Position numbers and translations under genes: made by a program
In this document: piece by piece, positions 37,099-45,719 of the stretch
Layout of the letters: the number at the start of each line of letters is the position of its first letter
Numbering within the stretch: position 1 is the first letter of the stretch
Assembly: GCF_900582625.1 (NCBI RefSeq)
Contig: NZ_UTIQ01000199.1
Span: forward strand, 496,001-560,000
From: Pseudomonas viridiflava
Lineage (GTDB): Bacteria > Pseudomonadota > Gammaproteobacteria > Pseudomonadales > Pseudomonadaceae
Length of the DNA stretch: 64,000 nt
Reading direction: 5' to 3'
The notes under the pieces: generated by a model
Seen by the model: the letters and a program-made list of their open reading frames with translations, nothing else
Told to the model about the DNA's origin: nothing
Databases searched by the model: none

Positions 37099-38795
37099 TC
37101 AAGAACTCCTCGTGCCCGGGCCAACTGCCGACGAATCTCATCGTCGCTTTGCAATTGGCTGATTTCCTCGTCGTCTAGCAGCGAGTCCTCTTCCTCTCGA
37201 GCTTCCAGGGCGGCGCGCATCTCAGCAATTTTGCGCTCCAACTCATCGCGGCTTTTCTGCTTCCCGCGCAGACGCTGCTCGTTCAGTTTCTGACGCAACT
37301 CCCCGGCGCGGCGTTCACGGGCTTCGTGACTCATGCGCGCGGAACCGGTCAACACCCCTTTGGGGCTGATATACGGCGTCACCAACGTGATGCCGCGGTG
37401 GTTGATGTGGTATTCGCGCACTTGGTTCGAGTGACCCATACCACGGGCCTTGAGCACATACAGCAAGCGGTTGTACTCGCCGTCGGCCTCTACGCTGGAC
37501 AGCGAAACCCAGGCGTCCATCAGCGAGGAAATGGCGCGATCCAAGCCCGCCCGGGTGGTTTTCGCATCGCTCAGGCTGGTGAACACCGTGGTGATGTTGC
37601 GCTGCTTGAGCAGATCGACCAGGCGCAACAGCGTGGCGTGCACTTCCGACTGCGGCCCGTGGAACGCGGAAATCGGATCGACTACTACGTTGTGCGGTTT
37701 GAACTCGACGATTTCCCGGTACATGCGCGCCAGGTGCACTTCCAGGCCGAACAGGCTCGGACGGGTGGATTCCACGCGCAGCAGCCCGCTATCGATGTAG
37801 CTCTTCAGTTCCAGGTTCACCGAGCCCAGGTTACGCAGCAGTTGGCTTTCCGCTTCTTCAAAGGAGAACAGCAGGCAGCGCTCGCCGCGCAGGCAACTGG
37901 CGTGAATAAAACTAGCAGCAAAGGTGGTTTTACCCGTGCCGGCCAAGCCAGTCACCAGCACGCTGGAGCCACGGAAATAGCCGCCGCGCTCAAGCATCTG
38001 GTCCAGGCCTTCGATGCCAGTCGGCACGATGTCTTCCGGCGCGTCGTGATCCAGCCCGGCGGCGGTGATGGGCATCACCGTCAGACCCTGCGCGTCGATA
38101 AAGAATGGGTATTCGTTGGTGCCGTGGGACGAACCGCGGTATTTGACGACACGCAGACGGCGCGTGGTGATCTGATCGGCCACGCGGTTATCGAGCAGAA
38201 TTACGCAATCGGACACGTACTCTTCGATGCCATAACGGGTCAGCAGGCCATCACCGCGTTCGCCGGTCACCACCGCCGTCACGCCGCGCTCTTTGAGCCA
38301 ATAAAACAACCGGCGCAGCTCGGCGCGCAGCACCGCGGTGTCTTTGAAACTGCTAAACAGCGCCTCGATGGTGTCGAGCACCACGCGCTTGGCGCCGATG
38401 CTGTCGATGGCGTAGCCCAGGCGCACAAACAGGCCTTCGAGGTCGTATTCGCCGGTTTCCTCGATCTCGCTGCTGTCGACGTACACGTGATCGATGACCA
38501 TCAGCTTTTGGTCCACCAACCCTTGCAGGTCGTAGTCCAGCGAGCCGACGTTTTCCATCAGGTCTTGCGTGCGTTCTTCAAAACTCATGAACACACCGGG
38601 CTCGCCGAACTGCAGCGCGCCGTTCACCAGAAAGCTCATGGCGAACAGCGTCTTGCCGCACCCGGCAAAACCGCACACCAGGCTCGGCCGGCCCTGCGGC
38701 AGACCGCCCAGGGTAATTTCATCGAAACCGGCAATGCCGGTGGCGGATTTTTTCAGTGCGGCAATGTGCGAAGAGGCATGGGGCTTCTCGGCCAA
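37095..38795 (-). CDS. kaiC: KaiC-like double-domain ATPase
   Basis: A 566-residue two-domain RecA-like protein. CI has Walker A 'GFAGCGKT' (42-49), catalytic 'SFEER' (71-75) and Walker B Asp141. CII has Walker A 'GLAGTGKT' (283-290), 'SFEEAE' (311-316) and Asp373. The position of the Synechococcus Ser431/Thr432 phosphosites reads Ser423/Ser424 ('AISSLMD'), so autophosphorylation is possible. Residues 487-566 are a charged coiled coil (Glu/Arg/Lys) instead of the KaiA-binding tail; no kaiA gene is present. The start is TTG 38795 with AGGTGA seven bases upstream. First gene of the four-gene operon. Confidence 0.94.
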   Translation of the reverse strand: MAEKPHASSHIAALKKSATGIAGFDEITLGGLPQGRPSLVCGFAGCGKTLFAMSFLVNGALQFGEPGVFMSFEERTQDLMENVGSLDYDLQGLVDQKLMVIDHVYVDSSEIEETGEYDLEGLFVRLGYAIDSIGAKRVVLDTIEALFSSFKDTAVLRAELRRLFYWLKERGVTAVVTGERGDGLLTRYGIEEYVSDCVILLDNRVADQITTRRLRVVKYRGSSHGTNEYPFFIDAQGLTVMPITAAGLDHDAPEDIVPTGIEGLDQMLERGGYFRGSSVLVTGLAGTGKTTFAASFIHASCLRGERCLLFSFEEAESQLLRNLGSVNLELKSYIDSGLLRVESTRPSLFGLEVHLARMYREIVEFKPHNVVVDPISAFHGPQSEVHATLLRLVDLLKQRNITTVFTSLSDAKTTRAGLDRAISSLMDAWVSLSSVEADGEYNRLLYVLKARGMGHSNQVREYHINHRGITLVTPYISPKGVLTGSARMSHEARERRAGELRQKLNEQRLRGKQKSRDELERKIAEMRAALEAREEEDSLLDDEEISQLQSDDEIRRQLARARGVLE

Positions 38796-38981
38796 TTGAG
38801 GTCACCTTTTAAAGTCATGAGTGTGTGCTGGATGCCCGTCACGGCATCAAGCGGCTTAACAACTCAGACTACGGGGTGGCAAAAAAGATCGATATTTCAT
38901 AGCAGTTTGATGGCAAACAGCGAAACGTAGGCGGTCCGTTAGAGGCCAGAAAAGCCCCGCCGCTTGAGCGTTTCTGTCCAT

Positions 38982-39908
38982 TCAGGCGAGTGTTTTTCGC
39001 CACTGTTGAATCTGCTCGAGCGTGGCCGTCGCCCCGCCACAAACGACCACCAATGGCCGCTGAAAATCAGCCAAAGCGTCGTGCCCTCCCACGTTGTACA
39101 ACGTGGCCAAGGCAGCACCGCAAGCCGGTTCGACCAACACACGATGATCATGCAGAAACTGCTCGCAGGCGCTCAATGCTTGCGCGTCGGTCACCGTGGC
39201 GCAGCGGATGTCGTGGCGTCCGGTAATGGCGAACGCGTTTTCACACACCGCTTTGGCGCCCAGCGAGGTGGCGATGCTGGTGATGGCCGGCAATTCAATG
39301 CGCTGGCCAGCGGCAACCGATTGCGCCAGGGAATCAGCGCCCAGTGTTTCAACCGCCACCACCGGCACGTGGTTGAGCCCGTTACGCTGCAGGCCCGCGG
39401 CGACGCCAGAGAGCAATCCACCGCCGCCCACGGCGACGATGACGGCGTCGAAATCGACGCTGGCCGCCACCACCTCGTCGATCAGGCTGCCGTGGCCCGC
39501 CCACATTTCAGCGTTGTCGAACGGGTGAATAAACGCGCTGTGCTCATCCAGCAGCGACTGCGCCAGGGCGTTGGCCTCCATCCACGAGGCGCCATGCACG
39601 ATGACATCGGCGCCCTCCTGCTCGATCAACGCCTTGGCGCGCGCGGTAGTGGTTTCGGGTACCACCACGGTGACGGGAATATTCAGCTGACGCCCGGCAT
39701 AGGCCGCCGCGATGCCGGCATTGCCGCCCGATGAGGACACAAAGCGACGCTTGCCCTGTTTTGCGTAGGTTTCACACACCGCACCAATGCCGCGAATTTT
39801 GAACGAGCCCACCGGCTGCGCGGCCTCCAGCTTGAGCCACACGGTTTTATTGGTGAGCACGCTCAATGGGCGCGATTGCAACAAAGGCGTTTGGATGTGC
39901 AGCGGCAT
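38982..39908 (-). CDS. L-serine/L-threonine dehydratase (PLP fold type II)
   Basis: A 308-residue PLP enzyme: Schiff-base lysine in 'PVGSFKIRGIG', 'SSSGGNAGIAAAYAG' (PLP/substrate Ser-Gly loop), glycine cluster 'VAVGGGGLLSGVAAG' and 'VEPACGAALATLYN', whose Cys is typical of mammalian-type serine dehydratase (SDS) rather than threonine deaminase IlvA. It lacks a regulatory ACT domain. It deaminates Ser/Thr to pyruvate/2-oxobutyrate. ATG 39908 follows GAGGT; a TTG 12 bases upstream is possible. Divergent from the small hypothetical gene at 40077. Confidence 0.88.
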   Translation of the reverse strand: MPLHIQTPLLQSRPLSVLTNKTVWLKLEAAQPVGSFKIRGIGAVCETYAKQGKRRFVSSSGGNAGIAAAYAGRQLNIPVTVVVPETTTARAKALIEQEGADVIVHGASWMEANALAQSLLDEHSAFIHPFDNAEMWAGHGSLIDEVVAASVDFDAVIVAVGGGGLLSGVAAGLQRNGLNHVPVVAVETLGADSLAQSVAAGQRIELPAITSIATSLGAKAVCENAFAITGRHDIRCATVTDAQALSACEQFLHDHRVLVEPACGAALATLYNVGGHDALADFQRPLVVVCGGATATLEQIQQWRKTLA

Positions 39909-40076
39909 AGCGGACCTCAAGCGGCGTCAAATCAGAGCGCGTCATGCTACTCGACTCGTTGGCCCTCAGTCTTCAGCCCGCAATTGGCACAAACGCCCTG
40001 CAGATAGCGCGTGCACACTAGTGGCGCTATGCCATATTCTTGCCTCCATCTCATACGGGCAAGCAAGGACGGCGAA

Positions 40077-40337
40077 GTGAAACGAATCAAGGAATGGCTC
40101 AGTCACGCCGTACGCTTTACTGCTCGACCACTTCCCGCATACCGAGACGAAACAGAACGTCAGCACTTTGACCAGGACTGCATCAACACCCTGGGCTACA
40201 AGGGCGACGAACTGGTGATGCTCACCGAGCATGACCTGTTCAAAATCTGGCGAGCCGGCGCGCAACGCGCCCAGCTAGAAGCGCAGCAGGCACTCGCCGA
40301 GTCGCCAAGCCCTGCCCCAATCCGCTGCGCCAGTTAA
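40077..40337 (+). CDS. Small hypothetical protein
   Basis: An 86-residue soluble protein: 'MKRIKEWLSHAVRFTARPLP' with GTG 40077 read as Met, then 'CINTLGYKGDELVMLTEHDLFKIWRAG' and an Ala/Gln-rich end. AAGGA lies about eight bases upstream of the GTG; an ATG at 40011 would add 22 residues without a signal. No family known. Divergent from the dehydratase gene. Confidence 0.5.
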   Translation: MKRIKEWLSHAVRFTARPLPAYRDETERQHFDQDCINTLGYKGDELVMLTEHDLFKIWRAGAQRAQLEAQQALAESPSPAPIRCAS

Positions 40338-40451
40338 CCCATGCTTCCCAAACGCGGTGCCGAAGGCGGGGGTTTCGGGGTGGTGTTTTTGGCCGGCAAC
40401 TTTTGGCTCTGAAACTCTAAAACCGTTGAATACACCTTTTCGCCCACACCT

Positions 40452-40620
40452 CCGTCATTCCCTTATAGGCGGCGGTCCGACGGTTCGGAATCCAGAGTCT
40501 TGAAGGTGACGACTATATTTCAACCATCTCCGTCATCCTCGCGAACGCGGGGATCCAGGCTGTCGCGACGAGCACCGTAACGTCCGGAACTCTGGATTCC
40601 CGCTTTCGCGGGAATGACGG
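40452..40620. repeat. Extragenic repeats, CCGTCATTCC/GGAATGACGG family
   Basis: Two direct units in a 434-base gap without genes: CCGTCATTCC...GGAATCCAGAG (from 40452) and CCGTCATCCTCGCG...GGGATCCAGG, closed by an inverted TCTGGATTCCCGCTTTCGCGGGAATGACGG ending at 40620. Same family as at 19096 and 5065. The rest of the gap shows nothing notable. Confidence 0.8.
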
Positions 40621-40771
40621 ATGTCTGGTCTAGCGATTCATACACCTGCCCAGACTTCTCGCCCCCCCCGAAACTGACAGCCCGGTCATTTACCCGTCAC
40701 CCTCCTGACCGCCCCAACCCGGTATAACGGCACGCTACCTTCCCCTTAACTCCAGCTCTGGCGTCATCCGC

Positions 40772-41938
40772 ATGCGCACTCGCAGCAAAATCGTGATCTC
40801 TCTCGTGCTGGTGGCGGCCGCCGCCCTCGCCTTAAAAAGCGTCTTACCGAAACCAAATACAGCCAAACCTGCCGGCCCTGTAGGCATACCCGTGCACGTG
40901 GTGGCGGTTAAGCAGCAAGACGTACCGCGATTTATCAGTGCCATCGGCACGGTGTTGTCGCTGCACAGCGTCGTGGTGCGCACGCAGATCGATGGCGTGC
41001 TCACGCAGCTGCTGGTGAAGGAAGGCCAATGGGTGAAGGCTGGTGAGTTGATGGCGCAAATTGATGACCGGGCCATTCGCGCCAGCCTCGATCAGGCCAA
41101 GGCGCAACTGGGCCAGGCACAGGCGCAGTTGCATGTCGCCGAGGTGGATTTGAAGCGCTACAAGCTGCTCAGCGTTGACGACGGCGTGTCCAAGCAAACC
41201 CTCGATCAGCAGCAGGCGTTGACCGACCAGTTGAAGGCCACGGTGCAAGGCAATCAGGCGGCGATTGCAGCGGCGCAAGTGCAGTTGTCGTTTACCCAGA
41301 TTCGCTCGCCGGTCGCTGGCCGGGTGGGGATTCGCACGGTCGATCCGGGCAATTTCCTGCGCGTCAGCGATGCCCAGGGCTTGTTTAGCGTCACGCAAAT
41401 CGACCCCATCGCCGTGGAGTTTTCCTTGCCACAAAACCTGTTGCCCACCTTGCAGCAGCTGCTCAACGCGCCAACCCCGGCGCTGGTCAACGCCTACCTC
41501 AGCGACCACGAACAAACCGGCACCCTGCTCGCCCAGGGCCAGTTGCGTTTGATCGACAACCAGGTCAGCGCCAGCACCGGCACGCTGCGGGCCAAGGCCG
41601 AGTTTGCCAATGCCCAGCAAACCCTGTGGCCCGGCCAATTGGTCACGGTGAAGGTGCAAACCGCTGTCGACCAAAGCGCGCTGGTGGTGCCGCCGCAAGT
41701 GGTGCAGCGCGGGCTGGAGAATTATTTCGTGTACCGCGTCAACGGCAACACGGTGGAAAGCGTACCGGTGAAGGTGCTGTATCAAGACAGCGAACTGAAC
41801 ATTATCCAAGGCGTGCAACCGGCGGCGATTCAGGCTGGCACCGTGCTGATTCGCGATGGCCAGTCGCGCTTGAAGCCGGGGTCGAAAATCGAGGTGTTGA
41901 GCGATGAACCCGCCGCCACGGCACAGGTGCAACCGTGA
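40772..41938 (+). CDS. RND efflux membrane-fusion (adaptor) protein
   Basis: A 388-residue MdtA/AcrA-type adaptor. N-terminal hydrophobic anchor 'IVISLVLVAAAALAL' (no lipobox Cys), lipoyl half-motifs 'VDGVLTQLLVKEGQWVKAGELMAQID' and 'IRSPVAGRVGIRTVDPGNFL', a coiled-coil hairpin between them (about residues 105-165), and a beta-barrel and membrane-proximal domain. It connects the RND pump to an outer-membrane channel in the periplasm. Its stop overlaps the pump start (GTGA). No OprM-like channel gene is here, so it must borrow one. Confidence 0.92.
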   Translation: MRTRSKIVISLVLVAAAALALKSVLPKPNTAKPAGPVGIPVHVVAVKQQDVPRFISAIGTVLSLHSVVVRTQIDGVLTQLLVKEGQWVKAGELMAQIDDRAIRASLDQAKAQLGQAQAQLHVAEVDLKRYKLLSVDDGVSKQTLDQQQALTDQLKATVQGNQAAIAAAQVQLSFTQIRSPVAGRVGIRTVDPGNFLRVSDAQGLFSVTQIDPIAVEFSLPQNLLPTLQQLLNAPTPALVNAYLSDHEQTGTLLAQGQLRLIDNQVSASTGTLRAKAEFANAQQTLWPGQLVTVKVQTAVDQSALVVPPQVVQRGLENYFVYRVNGNTVESVPVKVLYQDSELNIIQGVQPAAIQAGTVLIRDGQSRLKPGSKIEVLSDEPAATAQVQP

Positions 41939-44900
41939 CCGGGCGCGGCGCGGTATCGGCCTGGTGTGTCGATCACCCGGTCGCCACCTTGCTGCTGACC
42001 TTCGCCTTGGTACTGCTGGGGCTGGTGGCTTTTCCGCAGCTGCCGCTGGCGCCGTTGCCAGAGGCTGAATTTCCGACCATTCAGGTGAATGCCCAACTGC
42101 CCGGCGCCAGCCCGGACACCATGGCCTCGTCGGTGGCCACGCCGCTTGAAGTGCAGTTCAGTGCCATTCCCGGCATGACCCAGATGACCTCAACCAGTGC
42201 CCTGGGCTCGACCAACCTGATTCTGCAATTCACCCTCGACAAGAGCATCGACAGCGCCGCCCAGGAAGTGCAAGCGGCCATCAACACCGCCGCCGGCAAG
42301 CTGCCGCAAGACATGCCCAGCCTGCCGACCTGGCGCAAGGTCAACCCGGCGGACAGCCCGGTGCTGATCCTCGCCGTCAGTTCGACGCAAATGCCCGGCA
42401 CCGAACTCAGTGACCAGGCCGAAACCATTCTGGCCCGCCAGCTCAGCCAGATTGATGGCGTTGGCCTGATCAACATCAGCGGCCAGCAACGTCCGGCTAT
42501 CCGTGTGCAGGCCTCGCCGGACAAACTCGCCGCCCTCGGCCTGACCCTTGCCGACCTTCGCACGGCACTGCAACAAACCAGCCTCAACCTGGCCAAAGGC
42601 GCGCTGTACGGTGAGTCGAGCATTTCCACCCTGGCCACCAACGACCAGTTATTTCACCCCGAAGACTACGGCCAGTTGATCGTCTCCTACAAAGATGGCG
42701 CGCCGGTTAGGGTCAACGATGTGGCGCGGGTGATCGACGGCGCGGAAAACGCCTATGTGCAGGCCTGGTCCAACGACCAGCCGGGGCTCAACCTGGTGAT
42801 CTTCCGCCAGCCGGGCGCCAATATCGTCGACACCGTCGACCGTATTCAGGCCGAGCTGCCGCGCTTGCAGGCCATGCTTTCGGCGTCGGTGCAGGTTTCC
42901 GTGCTCAACGACCGCACGCAAACCATTCGCGCCTCGTTGCACGAGGTGGAAATCACCCTGCTGATTGCGGTGTTGCTGGTGGTCGCGGTGATGGCGTTGT
43001 TTCTGCGCCAGTGGTCGGCCACCTTGATTGTCACCAGCGTGCTGGCGGTGTCGCTGATTGCCAGCTTTGCGTTGATGTACGTGATGGGCTTTAGCCTCAA
43101 TAACCTGACGCTGGTGGCCATCGTCGTGGCCGTCGGCTTTGTGGTGGACGATGCCATCGTTGTGGTGGAGAACATTCACCGGCATCTGGAAGCCGGCGAA
43201 GGCATGCGCGAAGCGGCGATCAAGGGCGCGGGGGAAATTGGCTTTACCGTGGTGTCCATCAGCTTTTCGCTGATTGCCGCGTTTATTCCGCTGCTGTTTA
43301 TGGGCGGCGTGGTCGGGCGGCTGTTCAAGGAATTCGCCCTGACCGCGACCTCGACCATTCTGATTTCCGTGGTGGTATCGCTAACCCTGGCGCCGGCCTT
43401 GGCCGCCTTGTTTATGCGCGCCCAGGCGCACCACACCGGCGAGCGCAAAGGCTTCGGCGACTGGCTGCTGAGCCGCTATGACCACGGCCTGCGCCGCGCC
43501 CTGAATCACCAACGGTTGATGCTTGGCCTCTTCACCGCCAGCCTGGTGTTGGCGGTGGTGGGTTATGTGTTTATTCCCAAGGGATTTTTCCCGGTGCAAG
43601 ACACCGGTTTTGTGCTCGGCACCACCGAGGCGGCGGCGGATATCTCTTATCCCGACATGGTCGCCAAGCACCGCGAGCTGGCAAAAATCGTCGCCGCCGA
43701 CCCGGCCGTGAGCGTGTTTTCCCATATGGTCGGCGTCTCCGGAAACAACCAGACCATCGCCAACGGCCGCTTCTGGATCACCCTCAAACCACGGGGTGAA
43801 CGCGATGTATCGGCCAGCGAGTTTATCGACCGCATCCGCCCCAAACTCATGACCCTGCCCGGCATCGTGTTGTACCTGCGCGCCGGCCAGGACATCAACC
43901 TCAGCGCCGGCCCCAGCCGCAGCCAGTACCAGTACACGCTGAAGAGCAACGACGGCCCGAGCCTTAACCTGTGGACCCAGCGCCTCACGGACAAGCTGCG
44001 CAGCAACCCGGCATTTCGCGACCTCTCCAACGACCTGCAACTGGGCGGCAGCATCACCCACATCAGCATCGACCGCAGCGCGGCGGCGCGTTTCGGGCTG
44101 ACCACCAGCGATGTCGACCAAGCGCTGTACGACGCCTTCGGGCAGCGGCAAATCAGTGAATTCCAGACCGAAACCAACCAGTACAAGGTGATTCTGGAAC
44201 TCAACGAGCAGCAGCGCGGCAAAGCCGAAAGCCTCAACTTCTTCTACCTGCGCTCGCCGCTAACCGATGAAATGGTGCCGCTGTCGGCCCTGGCCAAGGT
44301 CGACGTGCCCACCAGCGGGCCGTTGTCGATTGCCCACGACGGCATGTTTCCGGCCGCCAACCTGTCGTTCAACCTGGCGCCCGGCGTGGCCTTGGGCGAC
44401 GCGGTGCGTGAACTGAACCAGGCCAAGCTCGACATCGGTATGCCGGCGGAAATAAGCGGCAATTTCCAGGGTGCGGCACAGGCGTTCCAGAGTTCGCTGG
44501 CCAGTCAGCCGTGGCTGATTCTCGCGGCGCTGGTGGCGGTTTACATCATTCTGGGCGTGCTCTATGAAAGCTTCGTGCACCCGCTGACCATCATCTCCAC
44601 CCTGCCCTCCGCCGGCCTTGGCGCCTTGGTGATGCTGTGGCTGTGCGGGCAGGATTTTTCCATCATGGCGCTGATCGGTCTGGTGCTGCTGATCGGCATC
44701 GTCAAGAAGAACGGCATTCTGATGATCGACTTCGCCCTGGAAGCCCAGCGCGAGCGCGGGTTGTCGCCACAGGAGGCGATTTACCAAGCCTGCCTCACGC
44801 GCTTTCGGCCGATCATCATGACCACCCTCGCCGCCCTGCTCGGCGCCCTGCCGCTGATGCTCGGTTTTGGCACCGGCGCCGAATTGCGCCAACCGCTGGG

Positions 44901-45030
44901 CATTGCCGTGGTCGGCGGTTTGCTGGTCAGCCAGGCGCTGACGCTGTTCACCACGCCGGTCATATACTTGGCGCTTGAGCGGTGGTTCCACCGACGCCAG
45001 GCGGCGCCGCTCGTTGCCACCGAACACTGA
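41935..45030 (+). CDS. RND multidrug efflux pump, HAE1/MdtB type
   Basis: A 1031-residue pump with a GTG start coupled to the adaptor stop. It starts 'AWCVDHPVATLLLTFALVLLGLVAF' (TM1). Proton-relay Asp pair in 'VAVGFVVDDAIVVVENIHRHLE' (TM4), the repeated 'F..PKGFFPVQDTGFV' opening of the periplasmic second half, and a C-terminal 'GIVKKNGILMIDFALE' (TM10) motif are all present, so it should be functional. Twelve membrane segments with two large periplasmic loops are expected. The substrate is unknown. A two-component system follows directly, suggesting induction by a periplasmic signal. Confidence 0.93.
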   Translation: MTGRGAVSAWCVDHPVATLLLTFALVLLGLVAFPQLPLAPLPEAEFPTIQVNAQLPGASPDTMASSVATPLEVQFSAIPGMTQMTSTSALGSTNLILQFTLDKSIDSAAQEVQAAINTAAGKLPQDMPSLPTWRKVNPADSPVLILAVSSTQMPGTELSDQAETILARQLSQIDGVGLINISGQQRPAIRVQASPDKLAALGLTLADLRTALQQTSLNLAKGALYGESSISTLATNDQLFHPEDYGQLIVSYKDGAPVRVNDVARVIDGAENAYVQAWSNDQPGLNLVIFRQPGANIVDTVDRIQAELPRLQAMLSASVQVSVLNDRTQTIRASLHEVEITLLIAVLLVVAVMALFLRQWSATLIVTSVLAVSLIASFALMYVMGFSLNNLTLVAIVVAVGFVVDDAIVVVENIHRHLEAGEGMREAAIKGAGEIGFTVVSISFSLIAAFIPLLFMGGVVGRLFKEFALTATSTILISVVVSLTLAPALAALFMRAQAHHTGERKGFGDWLLSRYDHGLRRALNHQRLMLGLFTASLVLAVVGYVFIPKGFFPVQDTGFVLGTTEAAADISYPDMVAKHRELAKIVAADPAVSVFSHMVGVSGNNQTIANGRFWITLKPRGERDVSASEFIDRIRPKLMTLPGIVLYLRAGQDINLSAGPSRSQYQYTLKSNDGPSLNLWTQRLTDKLRSNPAFRDLSNDLQLGGSITHISIDRSAAARFGLTTSDVDQALYDAFGQRQISEFQTETNQYKVILELNEQQRGKAESLNFFYLRSPLTDEMVPLSALAKVDVPTSGPLSIAHDGMFPAANLSFNLAPGVALGDAVRELNQAKLDIGMPAEISGNFQGAAQAFQSSLASQPWLILAALVAVYIILGVLYESFVHPLTIISTLPSAGLGALVMLWLCGQDFSIMALIGLVLLIGIVKKNGILMIDFALEAQRERGLSPQEAIYQACLTRFRPIIMTTLAALLGALPLMLGFGTGAELRQPLGIAVVGGLLVSQALTLFTTPVIYLALERWFHRRQAAPLVATEH

Positions 45031-45038
45031 GCCCGACC

Positions 45039-45719
45039 ATGCGCATTCTGATCATCGAAGACGAAGAAAAAACCGCCGACTACCTGCACCGTGGCCTCAC
45101 CGAGCAGGGCTACACCGTGGACGTGGCCCGCGACGGTATCGACGGCCTGCACCTGGCGCTGGAAAACGACTACGCCGTGATCGTGCTCGACGTGATGCTG
45201 CCCGGCCTCGACGGCTTCGGCGTGCTGCGTGCGTTGCGTGCGCGCAAACAAACCCCGGTGATCATGCTCACCGCCCGCGAGCGCGTGGAAGACCGCATTC
45301 GCGGCCTGCGTGAAGGCGCCGACGATTACCTGGGCAAGCCGTTCTCCTTTCTCGAACTGGTCGCCCGCCTGCAAGCCCTGACCCGGCGCAGCGGCGCCAA
45401 CCATGAGCCGGTGCAAATCAGCATCGCTGATTTGGCCGTCGACCTCATCAGCCGCAAAGCCACCCGCGCCGGCCAGCGGCTGGACCTCACCGCCAAAGAG
45501 TTCTCGTTGCTCAGCGCGCTGGCCCGCCACCAAGGCGAAATTCTGTCGAAAACCGCCCTGGCAGAAATGGTCTGGGACGTGAATTTCGACAGCGACGCCA
45601 ACGTGGTGGAAGTGGCGATCAAACGCCTGCGCGCCAAACTCGACGGGCCGTTCGCCGGCAAGTTGCTGCACACCATTCGTGGCATGGGCTATGTGCTGGA
45701 GAGCCGCCATGGCGAGTGA
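45039..45719 (+). CDS. OmpR/CusR-type response regulator
   Basis: A 226-residue regulator: receiver with Asp51 in 'VIVLDVMLPGLDGF', 'LTARERVEDRIRGLREGADDYLGKPF', and an OmpR-type winged-helix ('LTAKEFSLLSALARHQGEILSK', 'NVVEVAIKRLRAKL', 'IRGMGYVL'). ATG 45039 starts the family's MRILIIEDE; it sits eight bases after the pump gene. Expected to activate the upstream efflux operon. Confidence 0.93.
   Translation: MRILIIEDEEKTADYLHRGLTEQGYTVDVARDGIDGLHLALENDYAVIVLDVMLPGLDGFGVLRALRARKQTPVIMLTARERVEDRIRGLREGADDYLGKPFSFLELVARLQALTRRSGANHEPVQISIADLAVDLISRKATRAGQRLDLTAKEFSLLSALARHQGEILSKTALAEMVWDVNFDSDANVVEVAIKRLRAKLDGPFAGKLLHTIRGMGYVLESRHGE

Noticed and set aside
37326..38930. A 534-codon open frame antisense to kaiC
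   Set aside because: kaiC motifs are intact on the minus strand; the antisense product is His/Gln/Ala-rich without domains.
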